A stretch of 64,000 nt of DNA. Source: Rapana venosa. Lineage: Eukaryota > Mollusca > Gastropoda > Neogastropoda > Muricidae. The stretch is taken from positions 7,459,458 through 7,523,457 of the forward strand of contig CM054162.1 in NCBI GenBank assembly GCA_028751875.1, in the 5' to 3' direction. The translations under genes were made by a program, and so were the position numbers. The stretch's first letter is position 1. The number at the start of each line of letters is the position of its first letter. The notes under the pieces are model-generated. The model was given only the letters and a program-made list of their open reading frames with translations, was not told the DNA's origin and did not search any database. Positions 23,160-34,957 of the stretch are shown here, piece after piece.

Positions 23160-23318
23160 ATTTATTTTATTCTTTAATTTCGAGGATAATGGAATAAGCA
23201 CTCCTGTGCTATTTTTTTTATCTAGTCCCGTGTTATGCATTTGTGTGTGTGTGAATTTTGTCGTTCCCACCGGCACCATAGGCCTACTCTTCCGAAAAGC
23301 GGAACGGGTTTTAACGTG
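23160..23318 (-). mobile_element. SINE-2 fragment flanked by TG repeats
   Basis: Carries CGAGGATAATGGAATAAGCA, CTCCTGTGCT, TTCCCACCGGCACCATAGGC and CGAAAAGCGGAACGGG, the reversed SINE-2 body. A TG microsatellite has replaced or invaded the middle and both ends (to about 23,425). Confidence 0.8.
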
Positions 23319-23995
23319 TGTGTGTGTGTGTGGTGTGCGTACGTGCGTGCGCGTGGGCGCCGCACGTGGCGCCGCGCGCGTGTGTGTGTGTGTGTGTGCT
23401 CGCGCGCGCGCGTGTGTGTGTGTGTTTTAATTTCTCCTTGTTTATTTGTGTGGTTGTTTGTTTATTGTTTGTATGGCTGTTTGTAATGTTCCGTTGTATT
23501 GTTCATTGGGTCTAACATTTTTATCTGCCTTTCCTTTTATTCGTCATCGGCTTTCTACTTTCTTTCTTCATTCCTTTATTTCAATCTTTCCTGCCTTCTA
23601 CTGTCTTTCATTTCTCTTGTTTATCACATTTTATGCCACGCTAAGTTGTTCCATTTGCTTTATAGGAGAATTCTTGGTTTATGCTGTATCGCTTTAAGAA
23701 TATGTCTTTACCGTCTAGCTTTTCTTTTTTATCATCGCCCTACTTCTTTTTTCTTGTTATTTTTCGGGAATGCAAACGACAAAAACGTAGTCCCTATATC
23801 AAACATTCACGTACTTAACATGAGCTACACTGATTTTCGATTTCAATCATTTCTGTTTTTTTCTGGATCTTAAACGTACATAGTTAAACTTCTGCATGCG
23901 TATGTATAAGAACGACACGAAAGCACTGGCAGGTCTGCACATGACGTGACATGGGAGATCGTAAAAAAAGCACAACCCAATCCCTGACTCTTAAA
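23319..23995. other. TG/CG microsatellite then DNA without a gene
   Basis: (TG)n and (CG)n alternate at 23,317-23,424. After that comes AT-rich clean DNA with only short hydrophobic frames and no domain. Confidence 0.55.
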
Positions 23996-23997
23996 AT

Positions 23998-24097
23998 TCA
24001 CCACACACCATAACAGAGATTCGAACCCATATATTTTATCCAAAGGATTGAGGTCGAACGGTCTTACCCACTCGGTTAGAGCATCCATGGAATAAAA
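23998..24097 (-). mobile_element. SINE-3 tRNA-like head
   Basis: On the minus strand it reads ATGGATGCTCTAACCGAGTGGG (A box) and AAGACCGTTCGACCTCAA. About 35 bp later comes GGGTTCGAATCTC (B box). Heads of the same family occur at 33,372 and 49,833. The B box is followed by no tRNA-like acceptor end, so this is a SINE head rather than a tRNA gene. Confidence 0.7.
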
Positions 24098-24584
24098 AAC
24101 AAAAACACACCATGGAAATTTGAGGTGAAGGAAGAACATATGTTAGGCCACATTTGGGGAAAGAAGCGATCCGGTAACTGGACACCGCTGGTCATTTGAT
24201 TAGCAGTTTGCCCGACATCACGGACATGGTCCAGCCTGCTTCATTATTAATTCCCCCTCTCTCTCCTCACGAGGTTACCCAGTGTCTGTTTCCACGCTTG
24301 ACACTTCGGATGATGACAGCTGTTACATAACAAAACAAAGTAAGGGGGGGGGGGGGGGGGGGGGGGGGTGAGGGGACAAACGTGAGCCTTGAATATTATT
24401 CAATAAAAAAACAAACAGAAAAACAAAAACATGTTTATTGGTAGCAAAGTAGAGTTAGTGGTAAGCATTGTTAAGTGAGGTAGACTACTTAGTTACAGCA
24501 TCTGGGTTAATGCGTGCTTGTTTTAGATACAAAAACGACAAAAACAATAGCAGAACACTCACCGCACGCAGACACGCAGGCACG
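24098..24584. other. No gene seen; poly-G tract at 24,344-24,368
   Basis: Clean AT-rich DNA broken by about 25 G. No coding signature. Confidence 0.6.
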
Positions 24585-24688
24585 CATACGCGCGTGCGCG
24601 CGCGCACACACACAAACACAGACACAGGTGAAGACATACACACGCATGTGTATGTGTCTGTGTGTGCGCGCGCACACACAGACACACA

Positions 24689-24760
<72 letters not shown>

Positions 24761-24853
24761 CGCGCGCGCACACACACATACACAAAAACACACCGCACAC
24801 CACAACAAACACACACACACGAGAGAGAGAGGAGAGAGAGAGAGAGAGAGAGT

Positions 24854-24871
<18 letters not shown>
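24585..24871. repeat. CA, TA and GA microsatellites at the duplication edge
   Basis: CG/CA repeats, then (CA)n, (TA)n at 24,713-24,760, CG/CA again and (GA)n from 24,820. This is the sequence immediately left of repeated unit 1. Confidence 0.9.
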
Positions 24872-24898
<27 letters not shown>

Positions 24899-24907
24899 CA
24901 GACAGAC

Positions 24908-25265
24908 TGACTGGACTGAGTGACTGACTGACTAACTTGCTGACTGGTTGATTGGGTTGACTGACTGACTGGCTGATTGACCGATTGACTGACTGACTGA
25001 CTGATTGACTGATTGGCTGGCTGACTGACTGATGGCTGACTGACCGATTGACTGACTGACTGATTGACTGACTGGCTGACTGACTGACTGACTGACTGAC
25101 TGGCTGATTGTCTGACTGACGGCTGACTGACTGACTGACTGGCTGACTGGTTGACTGATTTACTGACTGACTGGCTGACTGACTGACTGACCTGGTTGAC
25201 TGGCTGACTGACTGACTGACTGATTGAACTTGACTGGTGACTGGCTGACTGACTGACTGGAGCTG
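24908..25265. repeat. (CTGA)n tetranucleotide array
   Basis: About 350 bp of GACTGACTGACTGG-type repeats, giving serine/glutamine/valine-rich frames on the minus strand. The unit 2 counterpart at 41,262-41,632 differs by several indels while its right flank is identical. Confidence 0.95.
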
Positions 25266-25299
25266 GTATCGGTAGCCTGCTGTTCACTGTGATTGTCTT

Positions 25300-25515
25300 A
25301 GTGTTAGTGTGTCTGTCTGTCTGTCTCTGTCTATCTTTTTGTCCCTGTCAGTCTGTATCTGTCCCTGTATCTGCCGCTCTGTCTCTCTGACTCTCTGTCT
25401 CTTTTGTCTCTGTCTCACTTTATGTGCCCCTTCTTTATGTCTCTCATCTGTGTCTCTCTGTCTCTATTTTCTGTTATGTGTGTCTGTCTGTCTCTCTGTC
25501 TCTCGCCCCCTATCC
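25300..25515. repeat. (GTCT)n/(TC)n array
   Basis: Interrupted GTCTCTGTCTCT repeats. Identical counterpart at 41,665-41,880. Confidence 0.9.
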
Positions 25516-25696
25516 ATTAAGGGAAATATGATATCCGCAACAAGCCAAAATCAAAACAATACACATTCAATATTTTGGTTCCTATCTCACAACATAATGT
25601 CCTAATCAAATTATCGTGTTTGCCTTGATCTCTGCGTGTGTGTCAACTGTCTGTCGCCAGTCCTCCTGTCAATCTCTCACTCTCTCTCATCTCACT

Positions 25697-25915
25697 CCCT
25701 CTCTGTGTGTCCTTCGGATGAACTATAAACGAGGCCCCGTGTGCGAACGCATGCAGAACATCTTGAGCACACGTTTAATCCTGTTCCGCTTTTCAGAAAG
25801 AGTAGGCCAATTGTGTGCCGTGGGAACGATGACAAAATTTACAAAAACGCGCATACACACGGGGTCAGGATGTAAAAAAGCACATGATCTTATCCATTTA
25901 TCATCGAAATAAAAT
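25697..25915 (+). mobile_element. SINE-2 copy (unit 1)
   Basis: Begins GTCCTTCGGATGAACTATAA, followed by CGAGGCCCCGTGTGCGAACG, CATGCAGAACATCTTGAGCA, CTGTTCCGCTTTTCAGAAAG and AGTAGGCCAATTGTGTGCCG. It continues with ACACACGGGGTCAGGATGTA, an AAAAAGCACATGATCTTATC block and an AAATAAAATAT end. The LINE-like tail is absent. Duplicate at 42,062-42,280. Confidence 0.85.
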
Positions 25916-26445
25916 ATATCTACCTATGTATCTATGTATCAATGTATCGATGATGTATGTATGTATGTATGTATGTATGGGTATGTAATGTATGTATCTA
26001 TCATCTATCTATCTACTATCTATCTTCTATTATCTATCGATCTCTGTCCCCCTCTCTCTCTCCGTCTTTGTCTCTGTCTCTCCTCCTCGATCTGTCTCTG
26101 TCTGTAACTCTCTGTCTTTGCGTGCGCGCGCGCGCGCGCCGGCGCGCGTTTGTGTGTGTGTGGTGTCCCTCTCTACCTCACTCTGACTCTGGCCCGCCTC
26201 CTCTCTCTCCCCACCCATTCTCTCTCTCTCTCTCTCTTCTCTCATCTCCCTCTCGTATCTCATCGTCGTCTCGTTCTCCTCTCTCTCTCTCACTCTCGCC
26301 TGTGTCTCCCCACCCTTTCTCTCTCCTTCTCCTCTCTCATCTCACGCTCTCTCTCTCATCTCTCTCTTTGTCCCCCCCCCCTCTCTCTCTCTCATCTTTG
26401 TCTTCCCCCCACCCTCCCTCTCTCTCTCTTCTCTCATCGGCTGGC
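25916..26445. repeat. TATG, ATCT and CT microsatellites
   Basis: (ATCT/TATG)n to 26,040, CT-rich to 26,440, with a (CG)n island at 26,121-26,149. Duplicate at 42,281-42,810. Confidence 0.9.
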
Positions 26446-26739
26446 CTACCCTATAAAGGTCCCATTTAAAAAATGCTACAACGCTGGCCCCTCTCAAGGG
26501 CCCTCATCTCTGCCTTTATCCCCTTCAGGGCTCTGAAAGTCGGGATGGCTTAGTGGTTGGAACATCAGATTTGATAACATATGATTGATCCACTGACACA
26601 CCGGTATCGAAATCTCCTTTGAACAAATCAGTTTGATGTGATTTTCTTCCAAATCACATCCAATCCTGTTGTTCAAAAGCCCCGCTATATAACAAAGAGG
26701 CCCTATCAGGGAAATCTGCCCACATTGAAACAATTTAAT
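26446..26739. other. No gene seen; clean DNA
   Basis: Normal base mixing without recognisable coding. Duplicate at 42,811-43,104. Confidence 0.5.
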
Positions 26740-27075
26740 CGCCCGTGGGTATGCCGGGGACTTGTCCAGTATAAAAGCATCCTCCCTTGTGGAAATCTGT
26801 GGCTAACAAGCCCCTCCTTTCCATCCCTCCCTTTGTTTCTGTCTGCCTCGTTTCCTTTCTTCCTGTCACCTCCTTCTTGTCTATTTTCTGCTTTTATTCG
26901 GTTCATTTTCCTGCCTTTGTTTCCAAAAGATTTAAAAAGATCACACTTCTCTCCATGCCAGACGTATGAGGCTGGCCTGATTTGTCAGCGCTAAACGGCA
27001 GCGCGACACATTTTTTCGGCTCAAATAACAAAAAAATGTTGCTATCTGGCGTTTGAACGAAAACGATGAAGAAGG
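26740..27075 (+). repeat. PYR repeat with TATA-like hairpin 5' end
   Basis: Starts GGTATGCCGGGGACTTGTCC, then AGTATAAAAGCATCC (a TATA-like box inside the loop of a short ATGC/GCAT inverted repeat). The CT-rich body and CCAGACGTATGAGGCTGGCC follow, with GCTAAACGGCAGCGCGACAC and a TTGCTATCTGGCGTTTGA end after that. Duplicate at 43,105-43,440. The inverted repeat plus TATA motif could be a promoter of a non-autonomous element, but no polymerase evidence exists. Confidence 0.65.
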
Positions 27076-27419
27076 AGTCAACATTTTAAGTCCTAAGAGA
27101 AAAAGTGTGCAAATATATAACATGTTAGACCAAGGTTTTAAAAACATTTGTGCTGTCGGATTATTTTCGTATGAAATCCCTGAACCCCTCATAAGTCAAA
27201 CTAAGACGGTCACAAGCGTTTGCTACAATGTATAGCTACAATCAGGAGTTTCTGATGCCTGTACATTCTTAGGCTTCTAAATTCGAACAGCTGCGAATGT
27301 CTTTATGGTTTCCGAAATTCCATCATACTCGTGTCATTTTTTCCCCATCTCACTCATTTCTAATATTTATTTATTTCATGTATTTATTGATTAATTTATT
27401 TATTTTATCTTTTCTTACA

Positions 27420-27660
27420 CCACTTCAAGTCACGGCAGATTTCTCTGCGTGAAATTTGGGGAGAGCGCGACGCCACAAGAACAGCGCCACCGTTTATTAT
27501 TTCTTCTGTTCCTATCTGCAACTGTATTTGTTTCCCTATCAGAGTGGCTTTTTCTAAATAACTTTGCCAGAGACAACTCTTTTGTTGCCGTACGGTTTTC
27601 TTTTACGAGCACTAAATAATTTTGTGTAACACACGGGGCCTAGCAGCCAGACCACCACTC
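27420..27660 (-). mobile_element. SINE-1, 3' part (unit 1)
   Basis: On the plus strand: CACGGCAGATTTCTCTGCGT, GGGGAGAGCGCGACGCCACA, CAGCGCCACC, GCAACTGTATTTGTTTCCCT and ATCAGAGTGGCTTTTTCTA, followed by the ACGAGCACTAAATAATTT block and CACGGGGCC. It directly abuts the LINE-N fragment that starts at about 27,661, so one of the two is truncated by the other. Confidence 0.82.
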
Positions 27661-30443
27661 ATGTATAAACTGTGCGGAGATCTAAATGCGCGATCAGGAA
27701 GACTGACTAATGACTTTATAAGAAAAAATAGATTCCAGAACCAAGTTACTACAGTTTACCTAAGAAAATGTATATGACCCAATTCTATACAGGTCCTCCA
27801 TGGATAGAATTGTACACAGAACAATATGGTAGACTTTTAACTAATAGTGTACCGACAATCAATATATCATAAATGGCCGAACATTAGGAAATTTACAGGG
27901 TAGATTTACATCTTTCAACCTCAAGGTTGTAGTGTTGTGGATTATTTCATTTTAAAATCATTTATGAAAGAGGGAAGCATATGAAAGTTAGAGATTTAAT
28001 GGAATACCTGATCATTGTCCACTAGATTTAATATAAATATACCAGATTTATAGACACAACCAACGTTTGCAGAGGTCTATCAAAATAGTAAGAGCCACAC
28101 AGGCAGAGTATAATACTAACAGATTCATCCACAACAAACACAGTTTGGTATGGGATACAAATACCAAAGGACAATTTGAAAAGGCACTTCTACAACCAGC
28201 AATGACAACACACATAACACAAATAAAAACGAAACAAATACAGTAATTAAAACAAATAAAAACAAAGTACAAAAAAGCAGCCTGATTCACAAACGTAGTA
28301 AAAGAACATACCAGGACAACTGTCTGAAATCTTTTTCTCAAAAGTGGCACACTAAAGCATGAGGGACAAGAAGTCCAAACCGTAAGAAGAATTAAAAACA
28401 CAATAAAAAAAGTTGATATCGAATGTACAGTAAAAGAATGTAATAAATCGAACCCCGTTAAACCTAACATCGAGAAAAATACTTTTATGAAAAGAAAACA
28501 AATATCATACTTCTAATACAAAAGAAAAAGAAAATCTTCAAAAATTCACTAGTTTCACAGCTACATGAGCCATTACGAAGATCCGAGTATCCTGTGGAAA
28601 ACTTACAAAAAGTAAAAGAAAGCGAAGATGATGGATTAAAACAATCATAATCATATTAGTAGCAGTAAATGGACTGAACACTTAAAAACCGCTACTTATT
28701 GTAAAGAACCGCAAATAGATCCAGACCTACAAAAAGAAAGTACAAAACATGTTTAATGAATTAAAAGTATCTAATTAACCCACTGCGAGATAAGCAAATT
28801 ACAACAGAGAACTTACAAAAACAATCAAAAAGCTGAAAAATAACAAATCGCCTGGAAAAAGATGAATCACAAACGAAATGATCAAAATCAGTTTTCAATC
28901 TAATGTTATAGAGATAATGCGGAATATTTTTTCACTTTAGTATTAGAAACGCGGTATAACATCCCTGTGACTGGAAAGTAGGATGCATGTCTTCAATCTA
29001 TAAAAACGGATGCATTATACAACCCAGAAAACACAGAGGAATACCGTTGACAAACACTATGGAAACATTTTTGTCAAATACAGAACCATAGAAATTTCTG
29101 AATATTTAGAAAATAAACAATAGTATAGTCAGAGAACAAGCTGTTTGCAGAAAAGGCATCAGAACAAGCACGGACCTATCTTCCTACGTAACAATTTAAT
29201 AGAGTAGTGTTACTGAAAGTAAAAACAAAAAGACTTTATTGCTGCTTTGTAAGATTTTTCCAGAAAGCGTTACGATAATGTGTGGCACAGGGTCTTCTTG
29301 ATAAAGTTTAAACGAAATAGAATAACGGCAAAACTTTTAATGTCCTTAAAAACATGTATTCAATGCAACAATATTACAAAAATACGAGGCAAACACACAG
29401 ATGAAATCATAGCAGGAAAGGTGGTACATCAGGGAAATCCATTAAGTACTACATTATTTAATGTATATGTCCATAGATAAAGTTCACTATACTGATTGCG
29501 AAGATTCGCCATAAATATAACCGCAACAAGACAGAATTCCTTGTTTACTCTATGCTGATGACCTGGCATTGCTATCAACAGCCAAAATAAATGTCTTCAA
29601 ACTAACTGAACAAACTGCAAGAATACTGTCAAATTGGGTTTATATGATAAACAAAACAAAAACAAAGGGAATAGTCCCTTTACGAGATCACCATCCTAAA
29701 ATTCCATTCATTTTAAATGGCGAGCAAGTAATTGAAACAGTAGAAGACCTTATAAATATCTAGGTGTCCGTTTTTTTCATCAGAACGGGGAAAATTCAAG
29801 CAACACCAGAACATTAGTAAAACAAAGCAACAAACAATAAACGCCTTTAAAAAGAGGAATTCATGGACAAAAATTTTAAAACTTCTATATTAATGCGTTT
29901 ATTCGACACACAGATAACCCCTGTTTTTAACCTATGAGAGAGAAGATTTGTTTCCCCTTTTTGTTTAATGGGGAGACAGAGTTTAATATTGATAAACTGT
30001 TCAAGGCAGCTTATCCAAACATTTTGTATGAGAATTTCCATGTAAAATTTTGTAAACAAATATTAGGAGGTTCATAAAAAAGAAATAGTACTACCCCAAC
30101 TTTGGGTGAATTAGGGGAGATTTCCACTGACCCTTAAAATCCTATGCCAGATAATATTCCTTTGTGGATTCATTTGACAGAATCAAAACCAGACTCTATA
30201 TTTAGATAGTATAACGAATATATTGTATCAGAATAATACACAACCGGAAAAATAAATGGATAAACACAGTGAAAAATATGCTGACACAAATGGAATCAAA
30301 CATGTCTGAAGAACCAAAGCACTCTTAAAGATCATTACACGGATGAAGTTATGCTGTTAAAGAAACACTTGAGGACATGTAATAAAACATTTTGATCTAC
30401 CAAAAGAAAGAATTTTGCAAAAATAAAATTTTTATGATTTGCT
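27661..30443 (+). mobile_element. LINE-N, endonuclease C-terminus to RT (unit 1)
   Basis: A frameshifted LINE polyprotein of a clade I could not assign. 27,673-27,700 encodes CGDLNARSGR, the typical GDLNA motif of the AP-endonuclease domain. A SVVDYFIL-like block follows near 27,935. In the RT domain, VWHRVF is at 29,280, a GNPLSTTLFNVYV-type block (QG.PLSP..FN in relatives) near 29,430-29,470, and catalytic YADD at 29,551-29,562. A downstream KTKTKGIV block and YLGV follow near 29,655-29,765. At least twenty stops or shifts interrupt the frame, so it is dead. The start is missing: the element is joined directly to a SINE-1 fragment. Nearly identical copy at 44,024-46,806. Confidence 0.87.
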
Positions 30444-30444
30444 A

Positions 30445-32493
30445 AAAAACAAAAACGCCAGAACAAAAATAAAATCAGTGAATAAACGAGGGCTCAAAAA
30501 ACAATAAAATAGCGAGTAACAACAACATCAGTAAACTTAAAGTCGTGAAGACTGAAAAAATTCAACTGCAACAGTACAGTGCAGAGTATCGATCCGCGAC
30601 ACAGCACACAATACTGACAACGACGAAGCCACACCAGCCAAAATCACCCCCTTACGGTCTAGCGGCGATCCATCGCCCCCCATCCGTGGAACGCCACCTC
30701 CTCCTCCATCACACAATCTCCTCCGCCTACGCCCCCCCGTCCACAAAAACGCTGCCCATCCTACCTCATAGCTCCGCCATCCCACCACTCGTCCCGCCCC
30801 CCCCCACCCCCCAAACAGCGCCCCCCCTGGCCCCCCACCCCACGCCGCCTGCTGCATTCCTCTACAGCACCCGGCCAAACATCTACGCCAACCGTTCCCC
30901 CAAACCCCCGCCGACAAACGATATCTCACCTCCCCCCGCATCCCCACCTCTACCCCCGCCCCAACCACTCTACACACGACCCCCATCGGCTTCTACCTCC
31001 CATGCGACCGTCCTCGCCAAACTCCCATCCCCCCCCTGACAACTACCCTCCCTACTCCACAAGCGATCCTCCCACTCCCTTCTTCATATCCCCCTACCCC
31101 CTTACACCCACGGACCCCGCCCAATCCACTCTATCACACCCACACCACACCCTTCCATCTCGCCCCCTACCGACACCCGACCCCCTCCAAACAGCCAACA
31201 ACCCCACCGTCCCGTGTGAAACTCACGCCCACCCCTTTGCCCGTCCACTCATCCACCACGCACCCCCTCGTAGCTCACACACCTCCAACTTGCCCACCCC
31301 CCTGTCGCTCAAGTCTAGCTCACCCCACTATCTACCTACCAACCATCCCTTTCCAACATGCCTACACATACTGCCACAATTTCCCCAACACCTCCGTCCT
31401 TCGCGACCTCTCCCACCATCCACCGCCTTCTACCACACGCCCTCATCCGCAACATCACCCGCGACTCCCCCTCGTACCATCGACCCCCCTCACACCTCCC
31501 CTACCCCCCCTACTCCCACACCCACCCTCCCTCCCCGACCAAACCCGCCACACCCACAAGGTCAGGCAACCCCCCAACAAACCCTCATACATCAGACCCG
31601 TGACGAACCCAACAACACCCTCCGGGCCAACGGATACCCCCCAACCCCGTCCCTATAACCCGTTCCTTGATCCTATGCCACAACAAACAACAACTACCCG
31701 TCGTGGGCTGTGCCTTTCCCCCCACGAGCCACACGCCCCCACCCACCCAGACAACCATCGCGAACCAAAAGCACATTCCAACCCCTCCCTGAACTCCCAA
31801 GACAAAAATTGCGACCCTATCCACCCCCCCACCCCTCGCCCCCCCTCACAACACCCCTCCTCCGTAAATCCCCCTCCCCCAGCCTCCTCCGCCCCCGTCA
31901 ATCCACCTACCACGCCCGACGCGTCACCACTCCACCACCCACCTCACCGTCCTCTCTGCCGCCCCCCCTTACCAATCCCCAGCGCCCAAACTCCCCACTT
32001 ACCTCGCATGCACCGCCGTCCGTCTGCACCACCCCCCACCCTCAATCGTCCCACCCTATCACCATACCCCCCAGGAAAGGCACTCAACCCAATACCGCCC
32101 CGCCTACCCTGCCGCCCCAACGCCCCCCACCCCCACGAACCGCCCCCACCACAACCACACGGCCACCCCATGCACCCACGGCTCACCCCACCACCCCCCC
32201 ACCTACACCACAGTCGGCCCCCACCCCATCAAGCGAAAACCATTGCACATCCCACACCCTCCCCCCTCGCCAAGTGATCCCTTAACGACCACATTCCCAC
32301 CCCCCCCCCCCCCCACGACCCCCCCCCCACGTCCAACCCTAAACACCCCCACCTGACTCCACTCCCCCCCCCGACACCTCGACCCTCACCGCACCCAGCG
32401 CACGACCGGGAACGCGCCCATCCGCCCATCGCTCCCCATCCTCCGCACCGTGGCCGCCCCACGGCACCCCCTCCCCTGTGCGCGTCACGCCGT
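30445..32493. repeat. C-rich, G-poor block inserted in LINE-N (unit 1)
   Basis: About 2 kb, A-rich for the first 150 bp and then strongly C-rich on the plus strand with little G. LINE-N stops at TTTATGATTT (30,440) and resumes at GCAAAGAATACC (32,494). These two ends are contiguous in the uninterrupted LINE-N at 48,952-48,978. Proline-rich frames up to 353 codons come from the composition alone. Either a polymorphic insertion or, more likely, junk read sequence kept by the assembler. Confidence 0.75.
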
Positions 32494-32995
32494 GCAAAGA
32501 ATACCGATAGGACCCAAACCTTAGAAAACTCTGAAACCAAAACTCCATAAGAAGACATATTTAAATTTTCGCACGAAGCTTCACAATTTAATGATAAGAA
32601 AGGGAGACACCAAAATATAATCCAGAAGAGGACGAAAATGTAGACACTGTAACAAAATTGAAGATGAATTTCATTTACATGATGATGCCTTTATATGATA
32701 GAATCAAAATAATATGTTATTAAAAATCAAAACGAAAGACAAAAAGAACGCAAAAACTGTGTACATAAATTAAGTGACATAAATCACAGTTGATATATAT
32801 CACGCAGATATCATCAGATATGTGTATGAGTGTTTTGAAAAGAGAGAAAAAAGAGAGTAAAATACAACATTATTTAGTGTAAACTATCACTTTTAGCCAA
32901 AATAGATAATAATTATAGTTGATGTTTTTTGTTGTGTCAATAAGTCTACATATTTAAATGGCATAATAAAATATTTCTGAAGCTGAATCTGAATC
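32494..32995 (+). mobile_element. LINE-N, C-terminus and 3' end (unit 1, degraded)
   Basis: Aligns with 48,969-49,475: AGAAGACATAT, a GAAAGGGAGACACCAAAATA block, GTAGACACTGTAACAAAATT and GAAGATGAATTTCATTTAC, ending in GAATCTGAATCTG (about 32,983). The frame is broken several times compared with the unit 2 copy. Confidence 0.85.
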
Positions 32996-33007
32996 TGCTT
33001 CGAATCA

Positions 33008-33128
33008 TGGTCTAATGGATGGAGGGAAAGTCTTCGGCCCAAACGGGGTTAACCCCCGCATACTTCCCGACCGACCCGGACTTCCGCTTCTAGGCAGGCG
33101 CGTTAACCTCTAGACCACCACGACCAAC
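33008..33128 (-). mobile_element. SINE-1-type tRNA head (unit 1)
   Basis: On the minus strand: GGTGGTCTAGAGGTTAACGC (A box), GCCTGCCTAGAAGCGGAAGT, and GGGGTTAACCCCGTTTGGGCC (B-box region). Better preserved at 49,488-49,595. It abuts the LINE-N 3' end. Confidence 0.68.
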
Positions 33129-33369
33129 CACTACAGTAAGCAACAAGGATAGGATTATCATGCAATAGAGAAAAACTCACCCTTATACTTTATTTACGCC
33201 TAACTTCAGCACATAATTCTAACGGCTTCCTACAAAGCGACACACATAAAATAACATCCCCCTCTCGACAAAACAATGGACCTATGTTCTCCGGAAAAAC
33301 AGAATAAACTAAAATCAGACAGTCTTATTCCTTCAGAATACAGGAAGAAATCTTTTCCTGATAAGGACG

Positions 33370-33651
33370 AACCCTTTAACCGAGTGGTTAAGACCGTTCG
33401 TCTTCAACTCCAACGGTCCCATGAAGTGTGGGTTTCGAAATCTTGGCAGTGTCGTCTTGTGTATAAGGGGTTGGGGGGAGTGTTACTATCTCCCAAGTCA
33501 TTTTTAAGGTGCAGACGCCATGCCTTCATTTCCTGCGTGTATTTTATCTCTCTTCTCTCTCTCTCTCTCTCCATCTCTCTCTCTCTCCTCCACTCTCCTC
33601 TCATCTCTCTCATCGTCTCTCGTCCTCTCTCTCCTCTCTCTCTCTCTATAT

Positions 33652-33697
<46 letters not shown>

Positions 33698-33840
33698 ATG
33701 TGTGTAAGTGTGTAGTGTTGTATTGTATGTGTGTATGACATTGAATTTAACATTGCTAATTTGTTTCTTGATTGTACGTTATAAATGCTGAATGCAAGCG
33801 CTTTGATGTTGTTTTTTACAAGATATACGCTATCTAAATT
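33370..33840 (+). mobile_element. SINE-3 copy (unit 1)
   Basis: tRNA-like head at 33,372-33,470 (AACCGAGTGGTTAAGACCGT, then a B box GTGGGTTTCGAAATCTTGG with two extra bases). A short body follows, then (CT)n at 33,546-33,645, (TA)n to 33,691 and TG. The 3' LINE-like tail GCAAGCGCTTTGATGTTG...CTATCTAAATT is at 33,796-33,845. The unit 2 version at 49,830-50,310 is cleaner. Confidence 0.75.
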
Positions 33841-33849
33841 ACCATCTAT

Positions 33850-34223
33850 TATTTATAAAAAGAGTGTGTGTATATATATATATATAACATTATTTATAAT
33901 AATATATACATTATATATATAATCACACACATATGTATACATACATATATATATGTATATATGCACACACAACAGGTCGCATACGTAAAACATCACCATT
34001 GGTAAACCTGGGAACTCTAGCCGACGAGCGATACCCCCTCCTCCTCCCCCTTCCCTCACACATACATACCCCCAAAACCCAAAAAAAACTACACAAAAAA
34101 TCAAAACAAACGGATAAATGTATTCAGAAGAAAGGAAATGCCCCTGACAACTGTTTCCCAGAAACAGAAGACAATGTTGGGCACCTTTCCCCAGGAAATA
34201 AAACACAAACAAAAAAACAAAAG
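33850..34223. other. TA microsatellite then DNA without a gene
   Basis: (TA)n pieces at 33,873-33,968, then A/C-rich text corresponding to 50,310-50,680 of unit 2. Confidence 0.6.
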
Positions 34224-34348
34224 ACCCCCCCCCCCCCCCCCCCCCCCCCCATCCCCCCCCCCCCCCCACCCCCCCCCACCCCCCGCCCCCCCCCCCCCCC
34301 CCCCCCCACCCCCCCCCCCCCACGCCCCCCCCCCCCCCCCCCCCGCCG

Positions 34349-34437
<89 letters not shown>

Positions 34438-34497
34438 ACCCCCCCCACACCCCCCCCCTCCCCCCCCCCCCCCCCCCCACCACACCCCCCTCACGCC

Positions 34498-34536
<39 letters not shown>

Positions 34537-34870
34537 ACCCCCCCCCCCCCCCCCACCCCCCGCCCCCGCCCCCCACCCCTCCCCCCCCCCCCGCCTCCCC
34601 GCCCCCCCCCCCCCCCCCCACCCCACGCCCCCCCCCCCCCCCCCCCCCCCCCACCCCCCCCCCCCCACCCCCCCCCACCCCCCCCCCCCCCCACCCCGCC
34701 CCCCCCCCCCCCCCACCCCCCCCCCCCCCCCCCCCTCCCCCCCCCACCCCCCCCTACCCCCCCCCCCCCCCCCGCCCCCCCCCCCCCCCCCCCACCGCCC
34801 CCCCCAACGCCCGCCCCCACCCCCCCCGCCCCCCCCCCGCCCCGCCCCTCACCCCCCCCCCCACCCCCCC

Positions 34871-34957
<87 letters not shown>

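Noticed and set aside
24757..25287. SQSVSQSV repeat protein on the minus strand, also at 41,215-41,652
   Set aside because: It is the translation of a (CTGA)n array, and the array differs in frame between units.
30545..32277. Proline-rich open frames up to 353 codons, also at 46,908-48,640
   Set aside because: They follow from a C-rich, G-poor composition that gives few stop codons in several frames at once. No domain, no methionine context and three frames open together.
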